Positions 43,586 through 52,524 of a stretch of 64,000 bases of DNA are shown in pieces. Each line of letters starts with the position of its first letter. The stretch's first letter is position 1. This DNA is from a bacterium. GTDB lineage: Bacteria; Zixibacteria; MSB-5A5; GN15; FEB-12. Under the pieces are notes generated by a model. The model worked only from the letters and a program-made list of their open reading frames with translations. It was not told the origin of the DNA and did not search any database. A program made the translations under genes and the position numbers. The stretch lies in the NCBI GenBank assembly GCA_020444475.1, contig JAHLKV010000005.1, forward strand, positions 124,001 through 188,000, in the 5' to 3' direction.

Positions 43586-44500
43586 CTACTGCTCGACTCG
43601 CCGCACGAAACCGCCGGCTTCGGCCAGTCGCTCTTCAGCGACCTCTTTGGTGCAGCCCAGACGCTTCATAACAATCGCTATCTTCACGCTCCCCTCGGAT
43701 TCCTGAAGCAGACTGTTGGCCTCGCCGAGCGACAGATCGAACAAATCCATCAGTATCTTCCGCGAACGGGCCGCCAGCTTCTCCGAGCGCGCCTGAAGGT
43801 CGATCATCAGATTGCCCAGGGTTTTTCCCAGCAGAACCATTGCCGTGGTAGAAATCATATTGAGCGCCATCTTCTGCGCCGTACCCGACTTCATCCGGGT
43901 TGACCCGGTGATGACTTCGGACCCCACCGGCAGCTCAATCAACACATCCGGCTCCACATCGAGATTGTCAGCCTGGTTGCACACGATAAACGCTGTGCGG
44001 GCGTTTACTTCCTGAGCGTATTGAAGGCCCGCAATCGTGTACGGCGTTCTGGTCGACGCCGCCAGACCGATCAGCATATCCTTCGATGAGAGCTCCAGCT
44101 TCTTCAAATCGTCGACTGCTGCGTCCCGGCGATCTTCCACCCCTTCCATCGAAAGCACCAGGGTCGCATAGCCGCCGGAGATGACACCGACGATCTGTTC
44201 GGGATCGGTCCCGAACGTCGGCGGGCATTCCGCAGCATCGAGCACGCCCAGCCTCCCCGATGTCCCCGCGCCCATATACACCACCCGTCCGCCGGTACGA
44301 AGCGTCTCGGCATACATGTCCGCCGCTTCCGCAATCTGAGGCAGCGCGGACTCAACGACCGATGCGACCTTCTTGTCTTCGTCGTTTATCTTCCGCACGA
44401 TCTGTTCGGCCGACAGGGTGTCGATATCAACCGTCGCCGGATTGGATTGCTCGGTCGAGAGTTTCCCGAGATGCGTGATGAGTCGCTCAATATCTGACAT
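43586..44500 (-). CDS. murQ: N-acetylmuramic acid 6-phosphate etherase
   Basis: The 304-residue SIS-domain protein has 'GGRVVYMGAGTSGRLGVLDAAECPPTFG', the MurQ signature across its active site (given in part), then 'VIGxASTRTPY'-like 'LAASTRTPYTIAGL' and 'GSTRMKSGTAQKMALNM'. It cleaves the lactyl ether of MurNAc-6-phosphate to give GlcNAc-6-phosphate and lactate during cell-wall recycling. No recycling neighbours (anmK, nagZ) are visible. The conserved catalytic region is intact. Confidence 0.95.
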   Translation of the reverse strand: MSDIERLITHLGKLSTEQSNPATVDIDTLSAEQIVRKINDEDKKVASVVESALPQIAEAADMYAETLRTGGRVVYMGAGTSGRLGVLDAAECPPTFGTDPEQIVGVISGGYATLVLSMEGVEDRRDAAVDDLKKLELSSKDMLIGLAASTRTPYTIAGLQYAQEVNARTAFIVCNQADNLDVEPDVLIELPVGSEVITGSTRMKSGTAQKMALNMISTTAMVLLGKTLGNLMIDLQARSEKLAARSRKILMDLFDLSLGEANSLLQESEGSVKIAIVMKRLGCTKEVAEERLAEAGGFVRRVEQ

Positions 44501-44535
44501 GGCCCGAAGCTATCTTCGCGAGCTCCCTCTGCCAA

Positions 44536-44569
44536 CAAAAAACCCGTCCGGAAGCAAGCCGGGCGGGTT
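44536..44569 (-). terminator. Rho-independent terminator ahead of murQ, serving the upstream minus-strand lipoprotein gene
   Basis: Read on the minus strand, an 11-bp stem (AACCCGCCCGG with CCGGACGGGTT, one G-T pair) around CTTGCTT is followed by TTTTTTGTT. It lies 25 bases after the stop of the lipoprotein gene and separates it from murQ. Confidence 0.82.
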
Positions 44570-44594
44570 CTCATGGACTTTCTGAGCCTTGATA

Positions 44595-45392
44595 CTACGG
44601 TTGTACCGCCGAGCGTACGCTGTCCTGTTTCGACACGATCACGATACCGAAGTTGCCGATCAACTCATCGTTGATGGCGATGTTGTCATTGAACCGGAAC
44701 GGTATAGGTGCCGGAAGCAGCGCCGCCGACAGCGCCGAGTCGGGCGAGCCGGTCAGGGCGTAGACATAGATGTTGTACCAGCCGGTGTCGGGATTGAGAC
44801 CGTCGGTGAGCACAAAGGCTGCCGAAGGAATAGTCCCTGCATTGGCGGTGGCGCCGGCGGCGAGAATGCTGTAGCCCCAGCCGGTGTAGATCGAGTCACG
44901 ATGCACGGCCGCGAGGATGTACCCGCCCGCATTGGCGGAGCCGGTCCACTCGAGTTGTACGTTGCCGATCGGCTGGAGCAGGCGAAGCGCCGGGTCGGTA
45001 ATCTCAATCGAGAAGCTGTCCGCCGACTGGAAGAGCAGGGTGTCTGCGAAGTTGTCGGTGTCCTGGATGGCCAGCGACAGCGCCTGGTTCAGATAGCCGT
45101 GAACCGTATCGTCGACGAATGTGTAGACCGAATCGAGTCCGAGACTCAGATTCGAATAGGCGAGACTGTGGTTGTCGATTTTTACCGATGCGCCGGTGAG
45201 GACGCTGTCGTTGCGTTCGACCTGCACGACCACCATAGTCGTGTCGCGATCGAGATCAACCACCATGACACCCGACAATCGATAGGACTCGGTGGTCGGG
45301 CCGGTGCCTCGGCTGTTGCAGCCGGTAGAGAGGGCCAATGCCGCCAACAGGAAGAGGCCGGCAAGCCGTTTCAAAATGGAACTGGTAGCCAT
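44595..45392 (-). CDS. Lipoprotein of unknown function
   Basis: The 265-residue product has a lipoprotein signal peptide ending LALSTGC (Cys at about 25), followed by an Asp/Ser-rich beta-type sequence. 'LLQPIGNVQLEWTGSANAGGY' resembles a fibronectin-III/Ig-like start near residue 140. I recognise no family. It lies last on the minus-strand run that begins with the ECF sigma factor. Confidence 0.72.
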   Translation of the reverse strand: MATSSILKRLAGLFLLAALALSTGCNSRGTGPTTESYRLSGVMVVDLDRDTTMVVVQVERNDSVLTGASVKIDNHSLAYSNLSLGLDSVYTFVDDTVHGYLNQALSLAIQDTDNFADTLLFQSADSFSIEITDPALRLLQPIGNVQLEWTGSANAGGYILAAVHRDSIYTGWGYSILAAGATANAGTIPSAAFVLTDGLNPDTGWYNIYVYALTGSPDSALSAALLPAPIPFRFNDNIAINDELIGNFGIVIVSKQDSVRSAVQP

Positions 45393-45492
45393 ATACCTTC
45401 TATCGGATGTTTGGTCGATCCGATTTACCGGTTTTAGACGGTTCCCGAAAACGGTTCGCCGGCCCCTGCCGGGCTGCGGGCGGGCCGGGCCG

Positions 45493-45723
45493 TTATCGGC
45501 CCGGCTCAGGGCTGGTCTTTCCGCTCGGCTGAGTCTTCGAGCCGAAAAACAGCTTTTTGAAGATCATCTCAGCCGGACAAAAGTGGGTAAACGAAGACTG
45601 CACCAGGTTGAAACCAACGAAGGCAGTCAGGAGCAGCCACCATGGTGATATATAGTAGTACAAGACCAGTGACAGCAGCACCAGGGTCCCTGCAAGCAGG
45701 CGGATCGAGTTTTCCAGAGTCAT
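45493..45723 (-). CDS. DUF2892/YgaP-type small membrane protein
   Basis: I start at the ATG at 45723 (76 residues). The opening 'ENSIRLLAGTLVLLSLVL' and 'NLVQSSFTHFCPAEMIFKKL' match the DUF2892 family (YgaP transmembrane domain), with two membrane segments and the conserved FCP cysteine. The rhodanese domain of YgaP itself is absent. It starts 28 bases after the beta-barrel gene and probably shares its transcript. Confidence 0.82.
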   Translation of the reverse strand: MTLENSIRLLAGTLVLLSLVLYYYISPWWLLLTAFVGFNLVQSSFTHFCPAEMIFKKLFFGSKTQPSGKTSPEPGR

Positions 45724-45751
45724 ATATCGTGTGCCTTTCTCTTTGCCCGGA

Positions 45752-47056
45752 TCAGAAACCGTACGTGACTTTCGCATACAGGTTGTCGTTATACTGGAAC
45801 TGACCGTAGTCGGTTGAAATGTGATTCCCGTCGAACAGATTCGCGCCGATCGCCAGCGTCACTTCGTCCGTGTACTTATACTCGGTGAGCAGGCGAAGGT
45901 AGGCGTCTTCATCGGTCGGCGAGTAAAACAGGAACGCCTCCAGCTTGAGCAATTCCGACTTCAACAGCTTGCGAATCCGCGTCGTCAACAGATGGCGCGT
46001 CTCATCGCGGACCCACATCGTCACCTCGCCACTTCCCGGATCGTGGTAGTTGTCGAGGAACTTGTCGTAATCGAGCATGTAGTCGATTTGCCACTGGGCG
46101 TTAATCGTCAGGTTGGTGGCCACCTGTCGTTCGTAACCGGCCAGACCGACAATCGACGAGTTCGGCATGAACGGATCGTCACCGTCCGGATCCTGCCGCG
46201 AATCATAGTAGCCACCTTCCAGCCAGAGAATGCCGCCGAGCGTGGCGCCGCGGAGCGACGCGCCCCAGAGATTCAGCTTCGGATAGACCGGCATCGGAAC
46301 GTATGTCGCCGAATCCACCATCATCATCTCAGCTCCAAGCGGGTTCTTGTAGAATCCTTTGTAGAAATAGAGAGCCGCCGCAAATGGTCCGACCTGGCGC
46401 TGGAAGCGGGTCGCTATCTCACTGTTCTCGAACTTCGCCTCCGGGCTCGGCGGATCGAAATAGTACGCCGGACTGATACCCGTACCGACAATCGCGTCCT
46501 CGAACGGGTTGTAATAGCTCAGGCGGCTGCCGAACGGGAGACGGTTCGGCTCGAACCGCGGCGTCCAAACCACCGAAAGAGCGCCCAGCGGATTGTAGTA
46601 CTCAACTCTGATGGCGTTTTGCGGCGCCTTGAGATACTGGTCATCACGGCCTACCAGAAACGACCGGTAGTCTTTCGCGAACACGTCGTTGATAAAAATC
46701 AGGTCACCGGTACCCCAGGTGAGGATCTGGCGTCCCGCTTTCACATCGATATTGCTGCCAAGGCGGAACTTGAGGTAGCCTTCCCGAAGCTCCCACTCGT
46801 ATGTGGCCGTGTCGGCGCCGTCCCACGTGAAGTCGAGCCGTCCGAACACTTCGGCGGCATCGCCGAAATGCTCCAGCCGAAGCTGCATGCGGGACTCCGA
46901 TGCGGTCTGTTCGGTCGCGGTCGGATTGTCTTGATCGAGACGGCCGCCCCAGAGTCCCTGGAGGAACCCGTGGAGATAAACCTCGGCGGCGGCGGGGGAG
47001 GCTGTCGCTGCCAGCAGCACCAGCCCCACTATCGTTGTCTTAATGAAATGTCTCAC
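45752..47056 (-). CDS. Outer-membrane beta-barrel protein
   Basis: The 434-residue product has a signal peptide (about 1-24, ending SPAAA), many alternating amphipathic strands with aromatic girdles, and a terminal 'YAKVTYGF' whose last Phe is the Bam-recognition signal. It resembles DUF1302-like/porin barrels commonly encoded with MMPL exporters and LolA-fold proteins. The LolA-fold gene lies 19 bases upstream. It probably forms the outer-membrane part of the lipid or lipoprotein export system. Confidence 0.82.
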   Translation of the reverse strand: MRHFIKTTIVGLVLLAATASPAAAEVYLHGFLQGLWGGRLDQDNPTATEQTASESRMQLRLEHFGDAAEVFGRLDFTWDGADTATYEWELREGYLKFRLGSNIDVKAGRQILTWGTGDLIFINDVFAKDYRSFLVGRDDQYLKAPQNAIRVEYYNPLGALSVVWTPRFEPNRLPFGSRLSYYNPFEDAIVGTGISPAYYFDPPSPEAKFENSEIATRFQRQVGPFAAALYFYKGFYKNPLGAEMMMVDSATYVPMPVYPKLNLWGASLRGATLGGILWLEGGYYDSRQDPDGDDPFMPNSSIVGLAGYERQVATNLTINAQWQIDYMLDYDKFLDNYHDPGSGEVTMWVRDETRHLLTTRIRKLLKSELLKLEAFLFYSPTDEDAYLRLLTEYKYTDEVTLAIGANLFDGNHISTDYGQFQYNDNLYAKVTYGF

Positions 47057-47075
47057 AGTTACCCTCCCGTCGTCA

Positions 47076-47876
47076 CTACTGGATATACTTCCGCGGAGGG
47101 TTCTTCAGATACCGTTCCGTGAACAGGTCCTCTTCGAGACCGACATTGTAGTCGATCGACGAGAACGCGACGATCGTATGGCTGCCTTTCTCGAGATTCT
47201 CCATCTTGCGCGTCGTCATGGTCGTGAAACCGTCGACATCCTTGATCTCGACCGCGGTGAAACGACGGATCATCTCACCCTTCTTGTCGAAATACTCCTC
47301 CGTCAGAGGAAGGAAGCTGGCCTGATCGATATAGGACACCTTCTTGGCGAAACTGTCCTCCTGCTTCGGAACGGATTCGATCACCCATACCTTCTTGCCG
47401 TCGAGTTCGCTCTCCCCGGTCTGGGTGTGCGTGTCGTTGGTCCAGTGGCGACCGGAGACGTCTTCGTAGGAGAAGTCGGAGCCAACGAAGCTCGAGCTTT
47501 TGTCGTCGGCCGAGATCGGGCGAACCAGATCGATGGCCGGAACATAAATCCAGCGCTTGTCGTTGCCTTCGGAGCTCTTGTGGACCATGAAGGACGTCCG
47601 GGCGACATCGGACGGCTTCTTGAAGTACGTATAGTACATCTGATTGCCGCCGTCTTCATTGTCCAGGCGGAGCATGGTGAATTCACGCTCCCGTTCCTTG
47701 CCGGACTTGCCCACCAGCGTCATTTTCACTTCGGCGACTCCGTCGTCACCGGCGTAGTAGTACGCCATGTGGGACTTCTTCATGATCTCCTCGGCGCTCA
47801 TCTGAGCGTTCGTGGTGGCCGCGAGCATGGAGAGCCCGATCAGAGCCAGTACCAGTAGTTTCATCATGCCTTTCAT
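47076..47876 (-). CDS. LolA-fold outer membrane lipoprotein-sorting protein
   Basis: The 266-residue product has a signal peptide (about 1-24, ending TTNAQ) and the sequence of the 'outer membrane lipoprotein-sorting protein' family (PF17131-like). Matching segments are 'AEEIMKKSHMAYY', 'KRWIYVPAIDLVRPISADDKSSSFVGSDFSYED' (given in part) and 'KVWVIESVPK'. These carry a hydrophobic cargo across the periplasm. Placement between an MMPL exporter and a beta-barrel fits a three-part envelope transport chain. Confidence 0.85.
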   Translation of the reverse strand: MKGMMKLLVLALIGLSMLAATTNAQMSAEEIMKKSHMAYYYAGDDGVAEVKMTLVGKSGKEREREFTMLRLDNEDGGNQMYYTYFKKPSDVARTSFMVHKSSEGNDKRWIYVPAIDLVRPISADDKSSSFVGSDFSYEDVSGRHWTNDTHTQTGESELDGKKVWVIESVPKQEDSFAKKVSYIDQASFLPLTEEYFDKKGEMIRRFTAVEIKDVDGFTTMTTRKMENLEKGSHTIVAFSSIDYNVGLEEDLFTERYLKNPPRKYIQ

Positions 47877-47916
47877 CGCTTTGTCCTTTCTTCTTTTCTA
47901 TTCACATACACACGTT

Positions 47917-50262
47917 TTACGAAACCTTGGCCGAGGAACCCGCATCGCTGTGCGCGTGTGGTGCTTTCCCCGGTTTGAACAGGCCCTTCTTGAACGCCTG
48001 CGTAATCGCCGGCAGCAGAAGCATCGTCACCAGACCGGAGACGATCATAATGGCGAGGAAGAAGCTGCCGACCGTGATATACGGCACCAGGTTCGAGAAC
48101 AGCATGGGTACGAACCCGATAGCGATCACCAGCACGTTGCGGCTGATCGCTCGACCGGCGCCCTCGAATATCTCGTGATACGCTTCATCGAAACTCTGCG
48201 TCCGGTCGTATATCATTCGCATTCGCTGGATGAAATGGATGGCGAAGTCGATCGAAAGCCCCAGCGTCAGCGCCGACAACACCGCCACCGGCATATCGTA
48301 CGGTTTGCCGATGTAGCCGATGAAGGCGTAGATCGCCATGATCGTGATTGTCAGCGGCAGCATCGAGATGAATCCCCACTTGATCGAACGGAAGAGGAAA
48401 ATCATCATCAGGAAGACCACCGCGAATGAGCTGGCCAGCGACGATCCCATACCGCGCACCATCTTTTCCTGCCAGAAGATATTGATATACGGCAGGCCGC
48501 TCCACTGAACCTCGACACCCGGGGGGGGCGGATTCTGAGCGATGTAGTCGTTGGCGCGTTTGACCACCCGAGAAACCGCCTGGTTGTCACCATCGGTCAT
48601 CTGCACCCACAAGTTTGAAATGCCGTACTCCGGCGTCACGAACTTGAAGAGGTCGTCCGGGTCGCCACCCGACATCTCGAACAGGAAGAGCAACTGGGCG
48701 ATTTCGTCGGAATTGTCCGGGAGCGCCAGTTTGGTCGAGTCGGCGCCGTATAGTTCATAGCGGACTTTCTTGATGATGTCCGGCAGACCGGTGGTGGCAC
48801 CGACAATTGGCTCCTGCTCCAGATCGCGCTGCAGCGACTCGATATACCGTTCAACTTGCGGATCTTTCATCCGGTCGTCTTCATCGCCGGTGAAGACCAG
48901 ATAATTCATGTAGGTACCGGCCAGGTGCTGGTTCATGGCCTGGTCGGCCTGGCGGATTGGATGCGACTGCTTGAACCACTTCACCGGGTTGTCGTTTACC
49001 TCAATCATGTTCAGACCGATCGCGGCCAGAATCACCACCACGCCGGCGCCGGCAATGATGCCCTTATAATGATGCTTCGCGAAACTGCGGAAGCCGTGCA
49101 TGATGCTGGTCAGCACGCTGTGCTCGTCGTCGACCGCGCCGAAATTGCGAAGCGTCTTGGTCGAGATAAGCATGGCGATCGCCGGGTTCAGCGTCAGGGA
49201 GAGGAACCACGCGACAATGATACCGAAGGCGACGAATATGCCGAAGACCTGCACCGGCGGAATCGGCGTCAGCGCCAGCGAGATAAAGCCCGCGACCGTC
49301 GTCATCGACGTAAACAGCATCGGCATGAACAACTCGCCGATGGCATGACGAATGGTCGCGTCTTTGTGCTTGTAGCGTTTATAGTGGTCGTGGAATTCCG
49401 ATATGATATGAATCGAGTTCAGCACCGAGATGGGGATCAGGAAAATCGGAATCATCGAAGACATGATATGCACGGTGTTGCCGGTCAGGATCAAAAGACC
49501 CATCGCCCACACCACCGACATGACCGCCACAATCATCGGCGCAATGATAATCTTGAACTTGCGGAAGAAGAAGAACAGCAGCAGCAGAATGATGATCATC
49601 GCCGCCGGGGCCGAAAAGGCCATCTGCGAAAACATCTCGGCGCCGAACGAGTCCTGCGCTACCGGCAAACCCGCGATATGATAGGTGTAGGCGCCTCCGA
49701 GTCGGGCGGTAATTTCCTTGATATCTCCCGCGACCCGATAGCTGATATCCTTCGACTCGATCGGGACGAATATGGCGATCGCCTTGCCGTCATCGGAGGC
49801 CAGCTTGCCGCGGAGGATCGGGTTGTCCAGAATGCGTCCGAAGATGTAATCGGCCTGCTCCTGGGTCTCAATCTCTTTGCCCATGAGCGGTTCGATCCGC
49901 AGGACGCCGCCCGCGCCCTGTTTGATGTCGTCAACCGTCGATGGCGCCATGATATCGCGGGTAATGACGCCGTCGATATCTTCGATTGCAGCCGTTATCT
50001 TATAGATACGGTTGAGCAAGTCCGGTGTGAAGGCGCCCTCGGGGGATACCACGCCGACCGCGATAAAGTCGTACAGTGCGAAATCTGCTTTGACATTCTG
50101 GTAAAAGACCCGTACCGGTTCTTCGGCGGGAAGCATGTTCTCCGGGTCGGTATCAATCTTGATGTTCGGGAACTGCATTGCAAAAAACGCCGTGATGACG
50201 ACGGCGATTCCAATGACAATCCACGGACGTTTGATCGAAAACTCAGTCAATGCCTTTCTCAT
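47917..50262 (-). CDS. MMPL/RND superfamily lipid exporter (HpnN-like)
   Basis: The 781-residue membrane protein has two halves, each with a large periplasmic loop and a six-helix bundle. Motifs include 'IDTDPENMLPAEEPVR' in the first loop, 'MIPIFLIPISVLNSIHI' and 'ALTLGLSIDFAIHFIQRMR' in the second bundle. The size and absence of AcrB-like extra docking domains fit MMPL transporters, which move lipids or lipid-linked molecules (hopanoids in HpnN). It is the first of three envelope-transport genes, 40 bases upstream of the LolA-fold gene. Confidence 0.9.
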   Translation of the reverse strand: MRKALTEFSIKRPWIVIGIAVVITAFFAMQFPNIKIDTDPENMLPAEEPVRVFYQNVKADFALYDFIAVGVVSPEGAFTPDLLNRIYKITAAIEDIDGVITRDIMAPSTVDDIKQGAGGVLRIEPLMGKEIETQEQADYIFGRILDNPILRGKLASDDGKAIAIFVPIESKDISYRVAGDIKEITARLGGAYTYHIAGLPVAQDSFGAEMFSQMAFSAPAAMIIILLLLFFFFRKFKIIIAPMIVAVMSVVWAMGLLILTGNTVHIMSSMIPIFLIPISVLNSIHIISEFHDHYKRYKHKDATIRHAIGELFMPMLFTSMTTVAGFISLALTPIPPVQVFGIFVAFGIIVAWFLSLTLNPAIAMLISTKTLRNFGAVDDEHSVLTSIMHGFRSFAKHHYKGIIAGAGVVVILAAIGLNMIEVNDNPVKWFKQSHPIRQADQAMNQHLAGTYMNYLVFTGDEDDRMKDPQVERYIESLQRDLEQEPIVGATTGLPDIIKKVRYELYGADSTKLALPDNSDEIAQLLFLFEMSGGDPDDLFKFVTPEYGISNLWVQMTDGDNQAVSRVVKRANDYIAQNPPPPGVEVQWSGLPYINIFWQEKMVRGMGSSLASSFAVVFLMMIFLFRSIKWGFISMLPLTITIMAIYAFIGYIGKPYDMPVAVLSALTLGLSIDFAIHFIQRMRMIYDRTQSFDEAYHEIFEGAGRAISRNVLVIAIGFVPMLFSNLVPYITVGSFFLAIMIVSGLVTMLLLPAITQAFKKGLFKPGKAPHAHSDAGSSAKVS

Positions 50263-50304
50263 TCACGTATACCTTTCTCGTGATTTTTTGTCCATCATTT
50301 GCCG

Positions 50305-50313
50305 ACTTAGACA
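50305..50313 (-). promoter_or_regulatory. Shared TGTCTAAGT motif upstream of the MMPL gene
   Basis: On the minus strand TGTCTAAGT occurs here and again at 51446-51438 upstream of the ECF sigma gene. It could be the -10 region of an ECF-dependent promoter. No convincing -35 was found. Confidence 0.3.
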
Positions 50314-50481
50314 GGCTGAGCGGGAAAATGATTCAGGATTTGTGGCTCGCGAGATGTTGCCCCACCGCCTCTTATAGGAGAAGAGTGAACAGTCCGGCTT
50401 TAGAATACAAGGAAAGAGTTTATGAGCAGGATTGGATGCGGGATAACGGACTACAATGGTCCGGCATGGGACAGGCGGGTA

Positions 50482-50733
50482 TCACGAATGACCGAACTTT
50501 TTGTCCCATCGTTCCTTGAGCATACCGGTCAGCTTCCGCTCGAGGGCTTCGGGCAGTCTCTCTTCTTTACCTTCGCGGCACAGACTGACCGTCTGGCGCA
50601 TGGTATCGACCATAATGCGGCAGTTGTTGCACTTGCCGATGTGCTTCTCTATTTCGTCACAGAGCTCCGGCTCGATATCGCCATCGATATAGTCAGCCAG
50701 ACCCTTAATGAACTCTTCGCATTTTCTCGCCAT
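50482..50733 (-). CDS. Zinc-finger anti-sigma factor (zf-HC2)
   Basis: I start at the ATG at 50733 (83 residues), preceded by GAGGGA. The N-terminal part carries the HxxxCxxC zinc motif ('EIEKHIGKCNNC') typical of anti-sigma factors. There is no transmembrane segment, so it is a soluble ZAS-type regulator. The start lies 29 bases inside the sigma gene, a normal overlap for sigma/anti-sigma pairs. Redox or zinc loss probably releases the sigma factor. Confidence 0.88.
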   Translation of the reverse strand: MARKCEEFIKGLADYIDGDIEPELCDEIEKHIGKCNNCRIMVDTMRQTVSLCREGKEERLPEALERKLTGMLKERWDKKFGHS

Positions 50734-51316
50734 AGTTTCCCTCGAACCGCCTGGAGAGGAAGTCACGGAGCGCCAGTCGAGCCCGCAGGATACGGGACTT
50801 GGTAGCGGCTTCGGACTGCCCGATTGTAGCCGCAACCTCTTTGACCGACATCTCTTCGACATAACGCAGCAAAAACGCCTCTCGGTATTTGAACGGTATC
50901 CCAGCGAGTCCTTCTTCGACCAACTCGTTTATCTCGGCCGCTTCCAACACGCTCAGCGGATCCCGCCAGTCGAACAGCGATGCGTTCGCGAGCGGATTCG
51001 GTCCGTTGGTCGCGCCGGCCGGAAGATAGTCTTCCAGCGGCCGCAGATCGGTTTGTTTGCGCTTGGCGAACATCCCCCGCGCCTGGTTTAACGCTATACT
51101 GGTCAACCAGGTACCAAACGATGACTCGCCGCGAAACTGGTCGATCTTGTCAATCGCCTTCAGGAAGGTGTCCTGGACGATGTCGTTGGTGTCCTCGGGG
51201 TCGCCAGTGAGCTTGCGGACAAAGGCATACAGCTTGTCCTTGTGCGCATTTACCAACTCGGTAAACGCCCCAAAATCTCCGGCCTGGGCCCGTTTGACTA
51301 TTTCAATCTCATTCAT
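50705..51316 (-). CDS. ECF sigma factor (RpoE-like)
   Basis: The 203-residue product contains region 2 ('FTELVNAHKDKLYAFVRKL', 'DTNDIVQDTFLKAI', 'GESSFGTWLTSIALNQAR') and region 4 ('LAGIPFKYREAFLLRY', 'SVKEVAATIGQSEAATKSRILRARLALR'). Region 3 is absent, as expected of an ECF sigma. The insert between regions 2 and 4 is of normal length. The anti-sigma gene overlaps its end, and the minus-strand export genes follow, making them the likely regulon. Confidence 0.93.
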   Translation of the reverse strand: MNEIEIVKRAQAGDFGAFTELVNAHKDKLYAFVRKLTGDPEDTNDIVQDTFLKAIDKIDQFRGESSFGTWLTSIALNQARGMFAKRKQTDLRPLEDYLPAGATNGPNPLANASLFDWRDPLSVLEAAEINELVEEGLAGIPFKYREAFLLRYVEEMSVKEVAATIGQSEAATKSRILRARLALRDFLSRRFEGNYGEKMRRVH

Positions 51317-51437
51317 TTGATGACAATATAGTTAATCCGATTCAGAAAATCCGCAAAAACAGAAAACGGTTCGACCGGTGCCGCAGATGCCTGCACGCCC
51401 AACAACTGGTCCCCGACTATGCCTAAACCTCCTCGAA

Positions 51438-51446
51438 ACTTAGACA
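51438..51446 (-). promoter_or_regulatory. Shared TGTCTAAGT motif upstream of the ECF sigma gene
   Basis: Same nonamer as at 50313-50305, about 120 bases before the sigma start. Candidate autoregulatory promoter element. Confidence 0.3.
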
Positions 51447-51546
51447 AAAACGGTGTGTAGTGGTCCAGTAAGTCCCTGATCGGGCGCGGAACATGCGCGC
51501 TGTTACCAGAAGCCGGAAAAATTAAGAAAAAGTTAAAGAAAGGGTA

Positions 51547-51674
51547 TGGACTTGAAACTTCTTTGGCATTATCTTGGTTTCCGTAAGTAGCAGCCGGCAC
51601 TGCTTCGGGATCCGACAACTGGCTGCTCTTCCGTCCCGTGCCGTTCCCCTCCCCCCCGGCTCGGGACGTTTTTT
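51547..51674 (+). ncRNA. Candidate small RNA or attenuator with its own promoter and terminator
   Basis: TGGACT (51547-51552) and TATCTT (51570-51575) are 17 bases apart. About 15 bases later comes an inverted repeat AGCAGCC (51589-51595) / GGCTGCT (51621-51627), with a small inner TCGG-GAT-CCGA hairpin. Then a 12-bp stem (51632-51643 with 51657-51668, one T/T mismatch) is followed by TTTTTTATT. No protein-coding gene lies upstream on this strand for kilobases, so the terminator would end a short transcript of roughly 90-95 bases. It may instead be a leader attenuator of the lipoprotein gene 235 bases downstream. No known riboswitch was recognised. Confidence 0.4.
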
Positions 51675-51828
51675 ATTAATCAAAAGCGGCCAAATTCCAC
51701 GTCTGGTGCCCAAATCCCCGGTTCCGGCAGCACCCCTGCTCCAACCGTTCGACACCCCCGAAGATCCCTCGGAGGAGTTCCGCACACGACCCGCGCGAGA
51801 ACCATATATGGACCGATCCACTCGACAC

Positions 51829-51856
51829 TTGCGCCCGCCCCGATCCGGACTATCTT
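51829..51856 (+). promoter_or_regulatory. Candidate promoter of the lipoprotein gene
   Basis: TTGCGC (51829-51834) and TATCTT (51851-51856) are separated by 16 bases, 53 bases before the ATG at 51910. Confidence 0.45.
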
Positions 51857-51909
51857 ATACGACTTGCAGCACACACTCTCCGGATATGACAGACATAAGG
51901 AAGGATTCG

Positions 51910-52524
51910 ATGAACAAGCTTCTGACCGTTTTGGCCGCCGTCGCACTTCTCGTCGCGATCGGCTGCTCCTCCGACAACAGCGCCGACAAGTCCGCACCGC
52001 AGAATGCGACCGCTCAGTCGCACAGCGGCGATACCTACACCGCCTCGACAAACGGTACCACAGTCGCCGGGGTGACCTTCTATCCCGACCAGAGCTGGAC
52101 CGATCTCGGACCGTCGGGCATGCGTCAGGCCGATTATATTTTGCCGGCTGTCGAAGGTGAGTCGGACTCGGCCACCGTCAACGTGTTCTACTTCGGTCCC
52201 AGTTCGGGCGGCGGCGTGCAGGACAATCTTAATCGCTGGATCGGCCAGATGGATCTTGCCGGGGTCGAACCGACCCGGAGCACTTTTGAAGTCGCCGACA
52301 TGACCGCGCATGTGGTCGAAGCGATGGGGACGTACAACGGGATGATGGGTGGTCCGATGTCGGGCAACGCAACCTCGAAAGAAAACTACCGCATGACCGG
52401 GGTGGTGCTTGAGGGCCCCGAAGGGAACGTCTTTTTCAAACTGACCGGCCCGGACAAAACGGCTGCGAAAATGACCGATCAGTTTATGGGAATGATCCGA
52501 AACATCACCAAGGCGTCGATGTAA
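51910..52524 (+). CDS. Lipoprotein of unknown function
   Basis: I start at the ATG at 51910 (204 residues): AAGGAAGG lies 5 bases upstream and the signal peptide then ends cleanly in LVAIGC (Cys at about 19). The mature part starts with a Ser/Asp/Asn-rich linker, then a compact domain ('TVAGVTFYPDQSWTDLGPSG', 'YFGPSSGGGVQDNLNRWIGQ', 'GNVFFKLTGPDKTA') of a widespread uncharacterised type in which 'VFFKLTGP..TV' is conserved. Function unknown. The last codons lie within a direct repeat (52519-52550). Confidence 0.8.
   Translation: MNKLLTVLAAVALLVAIGCSSDNSADKSAPQNATAQSHSGDTYTASTNGTTVAGVTFYPDQSWTDLGPSGMRQADYILPAVEGESDSATVNVFYFGPSSGGGVQDNLNRWIGQMDLAGVEPTRSTFEVADMTAHVVEAMGTYNGMMGGPMSGNATSKENYRMTGVVLEGPEGNVFFKLTGPDKTAAKMTDQFMGMIRNITKASM

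Larger units (their letters stand above)
51317..51909. other. Divergent intergenic region ECF sigma / lipoprotein
   Basis: This 593-base gap holds the TGTCTAAGT motif (51438-51446), a possible small-RNA or attenuator unit ending in a clear terminator (51547-51674), and the lipoprotein promoter (51829-51856). The remainder shows nothing I can support. Confidence 0.55.

Noticed and set aside
51313..51618. 101-residue minus-strand frame upstream of the ECF sigma gene
   Set aside because: No ribosome site or domain; it overlaps the candidate small-RNA unit on the other strand and includes low-quality composition.
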